From an uncultured Roseburia sp. (lineage in GTDB: Bacteria; Bacillota; Clostridia; Lachnospirales; Lachnospiraceae): DNA of 36,592 nt. The stretch spans positions 1 through 36,592 of the forward strand of contig CANRSX010000044.1 in assembly GCA_947642555.1 (NCBI GenBank). The letters are read 5' to 3'. A model generated the notes under the pieces. That model saw only the letters and a list, made by a program, of their open reading frames with translations. It was not told the origin of the DNA and did no database searches. The translations under genes were made by a program, and so were the position numbers. This document shows, in pieces, positions 1 to 7,319 of the stretch. Each line of letters opens with the position of its first letter. Within the stretch, counting starts at the first letter, position 1.

Positions 1-166
1 TCGGAAATCCCGAAAAGGACAGGTACGCATCCGCGTCCTTTCGGATCCGATCCAGTGCCTCCTTCCTTGTGATGGACGGCCCGAGGATACTGACAACGGC
101 AGCCGGGTTTACAGTGGTATCCGACAGATTTACGGGTCCGGCAGATACAGAAGATGTGTGTTCCAT
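1..166 (-). CDS. Unrecognised protein, N-terminal part only
   Basis: The first 55 codons of a minus-strand gene run off the left edge of the window. The peptide opens MEHTSSVSAGPVNLSD and continues to a charged stretch, TRKEALDRIRKDADAYLSF. I chose the ATG at 166 because a GGGGAAA ribosome binding site lies about nine bases upstream. An in-frame ATG two codons earlier (172) is too close to that site. No signal peptide or membrane segment is visible in this part. A clear promoter lies about 280 bases upstream (448-476), so the gene has a long leader that contains structured repeat copy 1. I do not recognise the family, and function cannot be stated. Confidence 0.6.
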   Translation of the reverse strand, partial: MEHTSSVSAGPVNLSDTTVNPAAVVSILGPSITRKEALDRIRKDADAYLSFSGFP

Positions 167-202
167 AAGCATTTTCCCCTTTCGTAAAATAAATGGTCAG
201 AT

Positions 203-378
203 AAAAAGTTAATGAACGTTCAGCCCGCGCCATTCGCAAAACCGTGTCTTCGACACTCTCCGCCGTTTCACGGCTGATTTTTGCTCATATACGGGCGCTC
301 CGCTCATCCTCTGCAAAACATGCTCATTCATGCAAGCATGATTCGCCTGTTTCACAGAGGATGGCTGAACTTTTATCA
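203..378 (-). repeat. Structured intergenic repeat, copy 1 (minus orientation)
   Basis: Read on the minus strand this copy begins AAAAGTTCAGCC and ends GGGCTGAACGTTC, forming an outer inverted repeat. The left arm folds as CATCCTCTG...CAGAGGATG with inner pairs GAAACA/TGTTT and TCATGC/GCATGA. The conserved core GGAGCGCCCGTATATGAGC follows. Two further small hairpins come next (GCCGTGAAACGGC and GTGTCGAAGACAC), enclosed by GCAAAA/TTTTGC. The other full copies lie at 10166, 27778 and 27951. Stem sequences differ between copies but stay complementary. This copy lies inside the probable 5' leader of the gene at 1-166, in the sense orientation. Confidence 0.85.
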
Positions 379-447
379 TAAAAACGGATTCAGTGGCGAA
401 ACGCCGGAAAAAAGAATAAATAGAAAATCCGATTACATGATAAATGT

Positions 448-476
448 AGTATATATCATACGAAGGGAAAATGCAA
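448..476 (-). promoter_or_regulatory. Promoter for the gene at 1-166
   Basis: On the minus strand there is a -35 TTGCAT, a 17-base spacer and a -10 TATACT. Transcription should start near 441. That gives a leader of about 275 bases that includes structured repeat copy 1. The promoter sits just beyond the terminator of the upstream sugar operon. Confidence 0.65.
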
Positions 477-491
477 CTATATTTTATCAAC

Positions 492-515
492 AAAAAGGCA
501 CATGGTCCGCCTTTT
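492..515 (-). terminator. Terminator of the sugar operon
   Basis: On the minus strand AAAAGGC and GCCTTTTTG pair around a nine-base loop. The pair ends in a short T run, about 20 bases after the stop codon of the glycosidase gene. It closes the five-gene operon. Confidence 0.6.
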
Positions 516-537
516 CCTGTTCCATGCGCCATAAAAC

Positions 538-2076
538 TCAGTCGATCCTCGTGGCCAGAACCGCCAGTCCCTCTCTCGCCGGCAGCCGGATCTGTGTCTT
601 CCCGGAGGCTTTTTCTACAAGCGTCTCCCTCGTCATCTCCCAGGTGTCGATCAGCTCGATCCGATAGGTCTTGTCCTCCGGGAGCATCATCTCATCGAAC
701 TCACAGGTGCGCAGGTCATAGAAGGTCAGATATGCGTCCTCCCCGCAGCGCCCCTGATACTCAAATTCCACCGATGCAAACATTTTCAGCTCGTCACCCA
801 GGCGCAGCATGGCATTGATAAAGCCTGCGAACTGCTCCGGTGCGTTTTTCATCATCTCTTCGCGCTCCTCTGGCGTCGCATTCACAAGGGAGGAAATCAT
901 CGGATCCACCGGCTCGATGGGCCCGGGCAGCGACTCCACAATATCACGCAGGAAGGCGATCCGCTTCGGGCTCTCTCCCTTTAGCTTACCGCCGCGCGCC
1001 CACCAGAGGATCTCGTTCTCCCAGTCCATGAAGGTCTCGCCGTGGGTACAGTAGCCTCCTGTGGTCACGACGCGCCAGAAACGGTTCGTCATCTCCCTTC
1101 CGGAAATGCTTCCCCAGAAACGCTGCACGGTTCCCTCATAGCAGCACTCGTCCACGATCACCGGCTTTTTGTATTTCTTCCTCCACTCGGAAACCCGGGT
1201 GAGCATCTTCGTCTGGATGCTGACATGGGTCACATTCGGGCGGGAATAATCCCACACTTTAAAGCAGTTATGGTTTGAGAGCAGATGGTGATACGGGTCG
1301 TGGTCCGCCACAAAGCACTCGATCTCCTCCCAGTCCGTAAGGCTGATATTCTGCAGCATCAGGTCATATTCATTGGCAAGACTCCACCAGAGATTCGGCA
1401 TGGCGGAGACGCGGCGCATCAGGTAATCGAGATAAATCAGGTTCTCCTCCTGCGACATCTTCGCAAAGCCCCAGCGGTCATAGGAGTGAAACAGGATCAG
1501 ATCCCCCTGGATGTCCATGCTCTCCAGCCCTTTGATCACGGCGTCCAGCCGGTCCCAGAACGCGATACAGGGACGGTTCACATCCCAGCTTCCGTCCTCG
1601 TTCTTCTCAAAGGCAAAGACCGGCGGCTCATTATGGTTGTAGTCATATGATTTCGGGAACACACAGAAGCGCACCTTGTTAAACGGCGCTTCCCGAAGGC
1701 TCTCAAAGGTCGTCTTTACCAGCTCATCCTCCTGATGCATCAGCGCGTAAATCGTGGTTCCGAAGGGGTAAAACAGCCGGCCGTCCTGGCTGCGGAAATG
1801 ATACTCCTCCGCCCGCACCAGCCCCCGGCTCTCCTTCCCGGCAGGCGCCACGGCAACGGTTCCCTCCGCCGTGATACAGCCCGTGACCCGATAGCGCCAC
1901 TCCCCGGACACCTCCGGCAGGAAACGCACCTTATAGACGCCGTCCCCCGCGTAAAAGCCCTTCACCTTCTGCGTCACATCGCCGCAGGAAAGCTCCGCGG
2001 TCAGGTCGATCCGCGCCCAGTCCTTCGTCAGCGCCTCTCCCTTAAATTCCAGTTCACACATACGAAACTGTTCCAT
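538..2076 (-). CDS. DUF5060/DUF4038-type TIM-barrel glycoside hydrolase (apiosidase-like)
   Basis: This 512-residue protein probably removes a terminal sugar from a plant glycoside or oligosaccharide. An N-terminal beta-sandwich like DUF5060 (about residues 5-80) precedes a TIM barrel of the DUF4038 type (about 90-400) and a C-terminal beta domain resembling DUF5605. Likely catalytic carboxylates are E236 in SLANEYDLM (acid/base) and E310 in VIVDECCYE (nucleophile), as in clan GH-A folds. I start at 2076 because AGGAGG lies ten bases upstream; the reading frame runs 34 codons further with no matching site. There is no signal peptide, so the enzyme is probably cytoplasmic and acts on imported substrate. 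It is the last gene of the sugar operon, behind an attenuator-like hairpin. DUF4038 is the domain of GH140 apiosidases, but membership in GH140 itself is inference. Confidence 0.75.
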   Translation of the reverse strand: MEQFRMCELEFKGEALTKDWARIDLTAELSCGDVTQKVKGFYAGDGVYKVRFLPEVSGEWRYRVTGCITAEGTVAVAPAGKESRGLVRAEEYHFRSQDGRLFYPFGTTIYALMHQEDELVKTTFESLREAPFNKVRFCVFPKSYDYNHNEPPVFAFEKNEDGSWDVNRPCIAFWDRLDAVIKGLESMDIQGDLILFHSYDRWGFAKMSQEENLIYLDYLMRRVSAMPNLWWSLANEYDLMLQNISLTDWEEIECFVADHDPYHHLLSNHNCFKVWDYSRPNVTHVSIQTKMLTRVSEWRKKYKKPVIVDECCYEGTVQRFWGSISGREMTNRFWRVVTTGGYCTHGETFMDWENEILWWARGGKLKGESPKRIAFLRDIVESLPGPIEPVDPMISSLVNATPEEREEMMKNAPEQFAGFINAMLRLGDELKMFASVEFEYQGRCGEDAYLTFYDLRTCEFDEMMLPEDKTYRIELIDTWEMTRETLVEKASGKTQIRLPAREGLAVLATRID

Positions 2077-2098
2077 ACTGATTTCCTCCTTATCTCCT

Positions 2099-2129
2099 AA
2101 AAAACTGTCGGGGCGGCATATACCGCCCC
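2099..2129 (-). terminator. Internal terminator or attenuator between kinase and glycosidase genes
   Basis: On the minus strand a 7-bp all-GC stem (GGGGCGG/CCGCCCC, six-base loop) is followed by GACAG and a run of six T. The T run ends about 24 bases before the glycosidase start codon and leaves no room for a separate promoter. The hairpin therefore probably reduces readthrough into the last gene of the operon. Confidence 0.6.
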
Positions 2130-2211
2130 AACACATCAAAAAATTAAATCTGCTTTTATTTATTTTCGTCCCTGGCATCTCAGCCGGCAGGCATTGTCAT
2201 TCAGCGGCGCT

Positions 2212-3729
2212 TCACCTCGTCAGCACTCCCGACACGGCTTTTTTCCAGCCTGCATATTTTTCCCCGCGCAGCGTCTCCTCCATTTTCGGCGCGTAGACGG
2301 TACGCTCCATATTCTGCGCCAACTCTTCCTGGCGGTAAAGCCCGGCGGACACGCCTGCCATATAGGCCGCCCCGATGCCGGAGAGCTCCTCCGCATCCGG
2401 GATGTTCACCCGGGTTCCCGCGATATCACTTTGGAACTGCATCAGATACCCGTTCCTCGTGGGGCCGCCGTCCACCCGCAGCTCCCCGATATCCATCCCG
2501 GTATCCTGCTCCATGGCCCGCACAAGATCCGTGATCTGATAGGCGATACACTCCAGCGCCGCCTTCGCGATCTCCGCCTTCCCGGTGGTCCTGGACATTC
2601 CGCTTAAGGACGCCTTCGCATATTCATCCCAGTAGGGCGCCCCCAGCCCGGTAAACGCCGGCACCAGGTATGTCGTGTCCTTCGGATTGGCCGAACGCGC
2701 CAGCTCCTCCGTCTCGCCTGCCGAACCGATCAGCTTCACGTCATCCTTTAACCAGGTGATCACCGCGCCGGTGTAATTGAGGTTGCCCTCCAGCACGTAG
2801 TTCACCTTCCCCTGCATGCCCCAGGCCAGGGAGGTCACCACGCCGTGTTCGGAATACACCGGCGCTTCCCCGATGTTCATCATCAGGGAGGAGCCCGTAC
2901 CGTAGGTCGCCTTGATCATCCCCGGCGTATAACAGCCCTGTCCGAAGAGGGCCGCATGGGAATCCCCCAGCACCCCGCGGATCGGCACCGGTTTTTGAAA
3001 CAGTCCTTCAAATGTCGTATATCCGTATACCGCATCGGAATCACAGATTTCTGCCAGCGCGCAGACCGGAACCCCGAAGATCTCACAGATCGCCTCGTCC
3101 CAGGCCAGTGTCTTTAAGTTTAACAGCTGCGTCCGGGATGCGTTGGAATAATCTGTCTTAAAGGCGTGATCCTCCGTCAGCTTATAGACCAGCCAGCTGT
3201 CGATGGTGCCCAGACAGAGCTCCCCGTCCTTCGCGCGCTGTATACGGGACTTCCCGCCCGCTTCCGTCGACGCAGCGCCGGCACCTCTGTCATTGCGCAG
3301 CAGCCAGGCCATCTTTGCCGCCGGGAAATACGCGGACAGCGGAATGCCCGTCGTCTTTTGAATCAGTTCCCCGTGTCCCTGCGCCTCGATCTCCGCCGTC
3401 ACGCTGCTGGCGCGGCCGCACTGCCACACGATAGCGTCCTCTAAGGGCTCGCCGGTGGCGCGGTCCCAAAGCGCGGTGGTCTCCCGCTGGTTGCTGATCC
3501 CGATGGCCTCCACCGCCTCCGCGGGAATCCCGGACTTTTCCACCAGCATCCCCACGGTCTTTACCGTATTGTGATAAATCTCATTCAGATCATGAGACAC
3601 CCAGCCTTTGTCGTTTACGATCTGCCGGTGCGGCAGGTCGGTGCGCATCAGCAGTTTTCCTTTCGCGTCAAACAGCAGGGCCTTCGTCCCCTGGGTGCTC
3701 TGATCCACACTGATGATATATTTTTCCAT
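2212..3729 (-). CDS. FGGY-family carbohydrate kinase, glycerol-kinase-like
   Basis: This 505-residue kinase should phosphorylate a sugar or polyol with ATP. The N-terminal FGGY lobe begins SVDQSTQGTKALLFD and carries the GlpK-like motif GISNQRETTALWD. The C-terminal lobe has GAPYWDEYAKASLSGM and the family signature DGGPTRNGYLMQFQSD. The catalytic Asp is in GDSHAALFGQ, near residue 245. Glycerol kinases have WQDRR after the NQRET motif, whereas this one has WQCGRA, so the substrate pocket probably differs. I prefer the ATG at 3729, which has GGAG upstream; an in-frame ATG at 3741 directly abuts the preceding stop. The isomerase, split transketolase and apiosidase-like hydrolase next to it suggest a ketose substrate such as apulose. 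Glycerol or another polyol remains possible. Confidence 0.85.
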   Translation of the reverse strand: MEKYIISVDQSTQGTKALLFDAKGKLLMRTDLPHRQIVNDKGWVSHDLNEIYHNTVKTVGMLVEKSGIPAEAVEAIGISNQRETTALWDRATGEPLEDAIVWQCGRASSVTAEIEAQGHGELIQKTTGIPLSAYFPAAKMAWLLRNDRGAGAASTEAGGKSRIQRAKDGELCLGTIDSWLVYKLTEDHAFKTDYSNASRTQLLNLKTLAWDEAICEIFGVPVCALAEICDSDAVYGYTTFEGLFQKPVPIRGVLGDSHAALFGQGCYTPGMIKATYGTGSSLMMNIGEAPVYSEHGVVTSLAWGMQGKVNYVLEGNLNYTGAVITWLKDDVKLIGSAGETEELARSANPKDTTYLVPAFTGLGAPYWDEYAKASLSGMSRTTGKAEIAKAALECIAYQITDLVRAMEQDTGMDIGELRVDGGPTRNGYLMQFQSDIAGTRVNIPDAEELSGIGAAYMAGVSAGLYRQEELAQNMERTVYAPKMEETLRGEKYAGWKKAVSGVLTR

Positions 3730-3741
3730 ACCCGTCTCCAT

Positions 3742-4674
3742 CTATTTCAGCTCTTCCGCCGCACGCTTCGCGATTCCCTCCGCGTTCAGCCCGTAATGGT
3801 CGAATACCTCCTTCGAGGTCCCGGAGATCACCGGCTCATCCGGCAGCGCCAGATTGATCACCTTCCGCGGGCAGGTGCTTCCCACCGCCTGGCTGACCAT
3901 GGAACCCAGGCCTCCGAAGGGCGCGTGCTCCTCCACCGATATTACTACCTTTGCCTTCTGTGCCTCGCGGATTAAGGTCTCGCGGTCAAGGGGCTTCACG
4001 CAGTACATGTCGAGAAGACCCGCGGAGATCCCCTGCTCCTTTAAGAGCGCCACCGCGTCAAGGGCAGGCTTTACCATCTCGCCGCAGGCCACAAAGAGCA
4101 CATCTGCCCCCTCCGCCAGCACGGTCGCTTTGTCCATCTCAAAGGGCGTATTCTCCTCGCTGTAGATATCCTCCACCGCATTTCTGCCCACACGGATATA
4201 GGCGGGTTTCTCGTCCAGAAGCAGCGCCTCGATCAGCTTCGCCGTCTGGAAACGATCGCTGGGGATATAGACGCGCATATTCGGGATCGCCGACATCGCC
4301 GCGATATCCTGCGCGGAATGATGGCTCATGCCAAGGGATCCGTAGCTGATGCCGCCGCTGATACCTACAAGTGTCACGTTTGTGTTGGAATAGGCGCAGT
4401 CCACCTTCGCCTGCTCGTAGCTTCTCGTGGATAAAAAGCAGGCCGGTGACGCCGCGAAGGGCTTCTTGCCGCATTTTGCCAGGCCGGCGGAAATACTCAC
4501 CAGATTCTGCTCCGCGATGCCCACCTCCACGAACTGATCCGGAAATGCCTCCGCAAAGGGCGCTAAGGAAGCGCTTCCCCTGGAGTCGCTGCACAATACC
4601 ACAATATCCTTATCCTCCGCCGCTTTTTTCAGCAGCACGTCGCAGATTGCCTGTCTGTTCGGAATCTTATTCAT
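3742..4674 (-). CDS. Transketolase C-terminal (pyrimidine/TK-C) subunit
   Basis: This 310-residue protein is the second half of a split transketolase. It holds the pyrimidine-binding domain (about residues 5-170, with FVEVGIAEQNLVSISAGLA carrying the Glu that activates thiamine diphosphate) and the C-terminal domain (about 185-305). Its ATG overlaps the stop of the first subunit gene by four bases (ATGA), which implies translational coupling and equal amounts. GGAGG lies upstream. Together the subunits should move a two-carbon ketol unit from a ketose phosphate to an aldose phosphate. The operon context (dedicated kinase and isomerase) points to a catabolic transketolase such as apulose-4-phosphate transketolase rather than the housekeeping pentose-phosphate enzyme. 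That specificity is inference. Confidence 0.9.
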   Translation of the reverse strand: MNKIPNRQAICDVLLKKAAEDKDIVVLCSDSRGSASLAPFAEAFPDQFVEVGIAEQNLVSISAGLAKCGKKPFAASPACFLSTRSYEQAKVDCAYSNTNVTLVGISGGISYGSLGMSHHSAQDIAAMSAIPNMRVYIPSDRFQTAKLIEALLLDEKPAYIRVGRNAVEDIYSEENTPFEMDKATVLAEGADVLFVACGEMVKPALDAVALLKEQGISAGLLDMYCVKPLDRETLIREAQKAKVVISVEEHAPFGGLGSMVSQAVGSTCPRKVINLALPDEPVISGTSKEVFDHYGLNAEGIAKRAAEELK

Positions 4675-5504
4675 GACAGCGCCTCCTTTCTCGCATCCAG
4701 ATCCTTCATGATCTGCTCCACCTCTTCCGGCGTCGGGACCTTGTGATGCCATGCCGCCTTATTCTCCATCACCGCGGAGCCGCAGCCCTTTGTGGTATTC
4801 GCGATGATCACCGTCGGTTTCCCCTTACAGCCCTTTGCCAGTTCAAAGGCGTCGCAGAGCTCCCCGATATCGTTTCCGTTGACCGAGAGCACATTCCAGC
4901 CGAAGGAATACCAGCGCTCCTCCTGGCTGTCGTGGTGCATCACGTCCTCCGTGCTCCCGGAGATCTGCAGACGGTTGCGGTCCACCACCGCGCAGAGGTT
5001 GTCGAGCTTGTAATGGCCTGCCGCCATCGCGCCCTCCCAGACGGATCCCTCCGCCAGCTCGCCGTCGCCCATCACGGTGTAGACCCGGTAATTTCTCTTA
5101 TCCATCCTTCCGGCAAGGGCCATGCCGACGCACACCGGCAGCCCGTGTCCCAAGGACCCGGAATTCATCTCGATCCCTGGCAGCTTGTTGTTCGGATGAC
5201 CGATGTACTTCGTCCCGAACTTCGAGAACTGGGAGATCACTTCCTCCATCGGGAAAAATCCCTTCTGCGCCAGCACCGCATAATAAGCCTCCACCGAATG
5301 TCCCTTGCTCATCACAAAGCGGTCCCGGTCCGGGTCGTCCTGATTCTCCGGGCTGATGTTCATCACCTTAAAATAGAGGGACACCAGAATATCCATCACG
5401 CTCATATCGCCGCCGATATGGCCGCCCTTTCCCTCGACGATCATCTCCACCACTTTCTTCCGAAGATCATACGCGAGGACCTTTAACTCCTGAATCTCGT
5501 TCAT
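4671..5504 (-). CDS. Transketolase N-terminal (thiamine diphosphate binding) subunit
   Basis: This 277-residue protein is the first half of the split transketolase. It contains GGHIGGDMSVMDILVSLYF near the N-terminus, the conserved SKGHS, and the thiamine diphosphate/metal site GDGELAEGSVWEG followed later by NRLQ. Length and motifs match TktA-type N-terminal subunits. Of two adjacent ATG codons (5507, 5504), the second has better spacing (five bases) from GGAGG. The gene lies about 150 bases downstream of the isomerase gene, across a structured intergenic segment (5545-5651). It is translationally coupled to the C-terminal subunit. Confidence 0.9.
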   Translation of the reverse strand: MNEIQELKVLAYDLRKKVVEMIVEGKGGHIGGDMSVMDILVSLYFKVMNISPENQDDPDRDRFVMSKGHSVEAYYAVLAQKGFFPMEEVISQFSKFGTKYIGHPNNKLPGIEMNSGSLGHGLPVCVGMALAGRMDKRNYRVYTVMGDGELAEGSVWEGAMAAGHYKLDNLCAVVDRNRLQISGSTEDVMHHDSQEERWYSFGWNVLSVNGNDIGELCDAFELAKGCKGKPTVIIANTTKGCGSAVMENKAAWHHKVPTPEEVEQIMKDLDARKEALS

Positions 5505-5544
5505 CATAACCTCCACTTCCAAATTGTATTATCTATTTACGCGG

Positions 5545-5651
5545 AAGAACGCCGCTTTTGCGTTCTTTCTCATGAGACAGGCCCGTATGCGGGCCTTAGA
5601 AGCTCTTGGCGAAATGTCCGCTGACATGAGCCTTAGAGCTTCTTCTCATGA
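5545..5651 (-). ncRNA. Predicted structured intercistronic RNA with three-way junction
   Basis: The transcript between the isomerase and transketolase genes can fold into a closed three-way junction. The outer helix TCATGAGA/TCTCATGA joins a long arm (AGAAGCTCT/AGAGCTTCT, with inner GGC/GCC and ATGTC/GACAT) and a hairpin GGCCCGCATACGGGCC. A separate hairpin (AAGAACG/CGTTCTT) follows toward the transketolase start. It begins two bases beyond the isomerase stop. The motif CTAAGGC occurs on two arms. It could stabilise the mRNA, be a processing site, or be a degenerate repeat; I do not match it to a known riboswitch. Confidence 0.55.
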
Positions 5652-5652
5652 T

Positions 5653-7053
5653 TCATTCGCCGCGCAGATATGCCTTTACATCCTCCTCGATCGGGTCATA
5701 CAGATCCGGCGCGATGCCTATGTATTTACATGCTTCGTAGAGTACCGGCACAACGTCCTTGTGAATACCGACACAGTGATGGATGTACGGTCCCTCCACG
5801 ATCTTCGCCTCGAGACGCTTTAAGTTCGCGACCTCCACCCACACGTAGGTGCCCTTGGTGTACGGTCCCTCCACGCCCTTTGCGTTGCCGAGCAGCAGGG
5901 AGTACTCGCCGTTGTCCCCGTCAAAACGGGCCAGCGTCATCTCGCCGAACTTCGCCTGTGCCTCCACGGCCCCCGGATGGTCAAATGCCAGCGGGTATCC
6001 GATGGTCGGCTTCTCCTGCGCAACGGAGATCGGCCACGGCCCGCAGTGCTGTAAGAGCTCACCGTTCTCATTGTCCGGATGGCGCACGGTCCAGTCCGCA
6101 AAGAAGCTTCTGGCGGTATCCATGCCGGCAGCCTCCACCATCAGGGCCGTGATGGCGCCGTGGATGTCGGTCTCGCAGACCACCGGGATCCCCTCCTCAT
6201 TTAACAGGGAATTCGCCGCACAGGGCATGATGCCGATCTCGCCCTGCAGGGCATTCCAGCACTGGATCGCGATCGCGTTGCAGCCGTATTTTGCAGCCAG
6301 GTTCTTCATGGCAACCTTAAGGGCTGCTACATTTGTAAGCTCTTCCGGTTTGATCTTCACACACATATTGGTGTTGCAGTAGGAGACCACTTTCTCCACC
6401 TCAACGCCCTCTTCCTTCACGCGCTTTATCTCCGCGGTCAGCTCCGGCATCGGGATCGGGGACAGCTGGATATTGAATTTCTCCAGAAGCTCGCCCTCGT
6501 TGCACATCGTGGACCAGAAATCAAAGGGTCTCGGGGCGATCTGTAAAATTCTCGTATGGCGGAATACATCCACCACATTGCAGACTGCCAGGAAATCGCG
6601 GATGCCGCGCTCGAACTCCGGGTCCGTCAGACGGCAGTTCGTCATGTAGGTAAAGGGTACGCGGAATCTCCGGAGCACCTTGCCCGTGGCGAACAGACCG
6701 CACTGGCTGTCACGCAGACGCACGCCGTTCTCGTCCGGGCGCTCGTCCCTCGGTCCCCATAACAGCACCGGCAGGTTCATGTCCCGGGCCAGTCTCGCGC
6801 AGACATACTCCGTACCGAAATTGCCGTGGGGGAAGAAAATACCCTTCACGCCCTCAGCCCGGAACTTCGCCTCGATTTTCTCCCGGTCCGCCTCGTCGTA
6901 AAAAAGCCCTTCCTCATTGATGTCCGTGATATCCACGAACTCCACCCCCAGCTCCTTTAAGCGGTCCCTCGTGAGATTGGCGTACTTAATCGCATCCGGT
7001 GCGCTGAAAATGCTTCTTCTCGTCGGTGCAAAACCAATTTTTACTGTTTTCAT
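5653..7053 (-). CDS. L-fucose/L-arabinose isomerase-fold sugar isomerase
   Basis: This 466-residue protein resembles the fucose/arabinose isomerase superfamily, metal-dependent aldose-ketose isomerases. The N-terminal part opens with KIGFAPTRRSIFSA and has a Rossmann-like layout. The C-terminal half has CWNALQ, CETDIHGA (likely metal-binding Glu and Asp) and a late YIHHCVGIHKD that could supply the metal His. I start at 7053, where AAGGAGG sits about seven bases upstream; the frame extends 17 codons further without support. It is the first gene of the operon, divergent from a LacI-type regulator, and so probably catalyses the entry step on an imported aldose. Apiose to apulose fits the operon, but the family also includes L-fucose and D-arabinose isomerases. 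Confidence 0.8.
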   Translation of the reverse strand: MKTVKIGFAPTRRSIFSAPDAIKYANLTRDRLKELGVEFVDITDINEEGLFYDEADREKIEAKFRAEGVKGIFFPHGNFGTEYVCARLARDMNLPVLLWGPRDERPDENGVRLRDSQCGLFATGKVLRRFRVPFTYMTNCRLTDPEFERGIRDFLAVCNVVDVFRHTRILQIAPRPFDFWSTMCNEGELLEKFNIQLSPIPMPELTAEIKRVKEEGVEVEKVVSYCNTNMCVKIKPEELTNVAALKVAMKNLAAKYGCNAIAIQCWNALQGEIGIMPCAANSLLNEEGIPVVCETDIHGAITALMVEAAGMDTARSFFADWTVRHPDNENGELLQHCGPWPISVAQEKPTIGYPLAFDHPGAVEAQAKFGEMTLARFDGDNGEYSLLLGNAKGVEGPYTKGTYVWVEVANLKRLEAKIVEGPYIHHCVGIHKDVVPVLYEACKYIGIAPDLYDPIEEDVKAYLRGE

Positions 7054-7154
7054 GTAAAAACCTCCTTCATTATGATATCTGTTTCGTCTCTCTGCCGAAA
7101 CCACCCTTTCCCGGTTTCTTCGGGATCTGGCATTCCGACTTTTCCGATGACTCT

Positions 7155-7223
7155 ATCTTATCCGCTTTTCAACTGAATTGCAGTAGATAATTAAGTATTT
7201 TTCACTTAATTCATCACTTAATT
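7155..7223. promoter_or_regulatory. Divergent promoter region with ACTTAATT boxes
   Basis: The 266-base gap between the isomerase gene and the regulator gene contains three copies of an eight-base box. One is inverted (AATTAAGT, 7189-7196) and two are direct (ACTTAATT, 7204-7211 and 7216-7223, twelve bases apart). A possible -10 for the isomerase operon is TAAGAT on the minus strand (7155-7160), with only a weak -35. The boxes are candidates for the neighbouring LacI-type regulator. They lack the central CG usual for LacI operators, so another factor is possible. Confidence 0.4.
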
Positions 7224-7319
7224 CTTGTTTTTTTCTTTTTTCTGGTTCATACTGTAAACAACGGATTTCACAACGGACCCGCGCCGGCCATCGGCGCCCT
7301 GCCACGGAGGAATGATACG

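Noticed and set aside
4743..5486. Open frame of 247 codons on the plus strand
   Set aside because: Antisense to the transketolase N-terminal subunit gene; rich in His and Arg with no recognisable domain or ribosome binding site.
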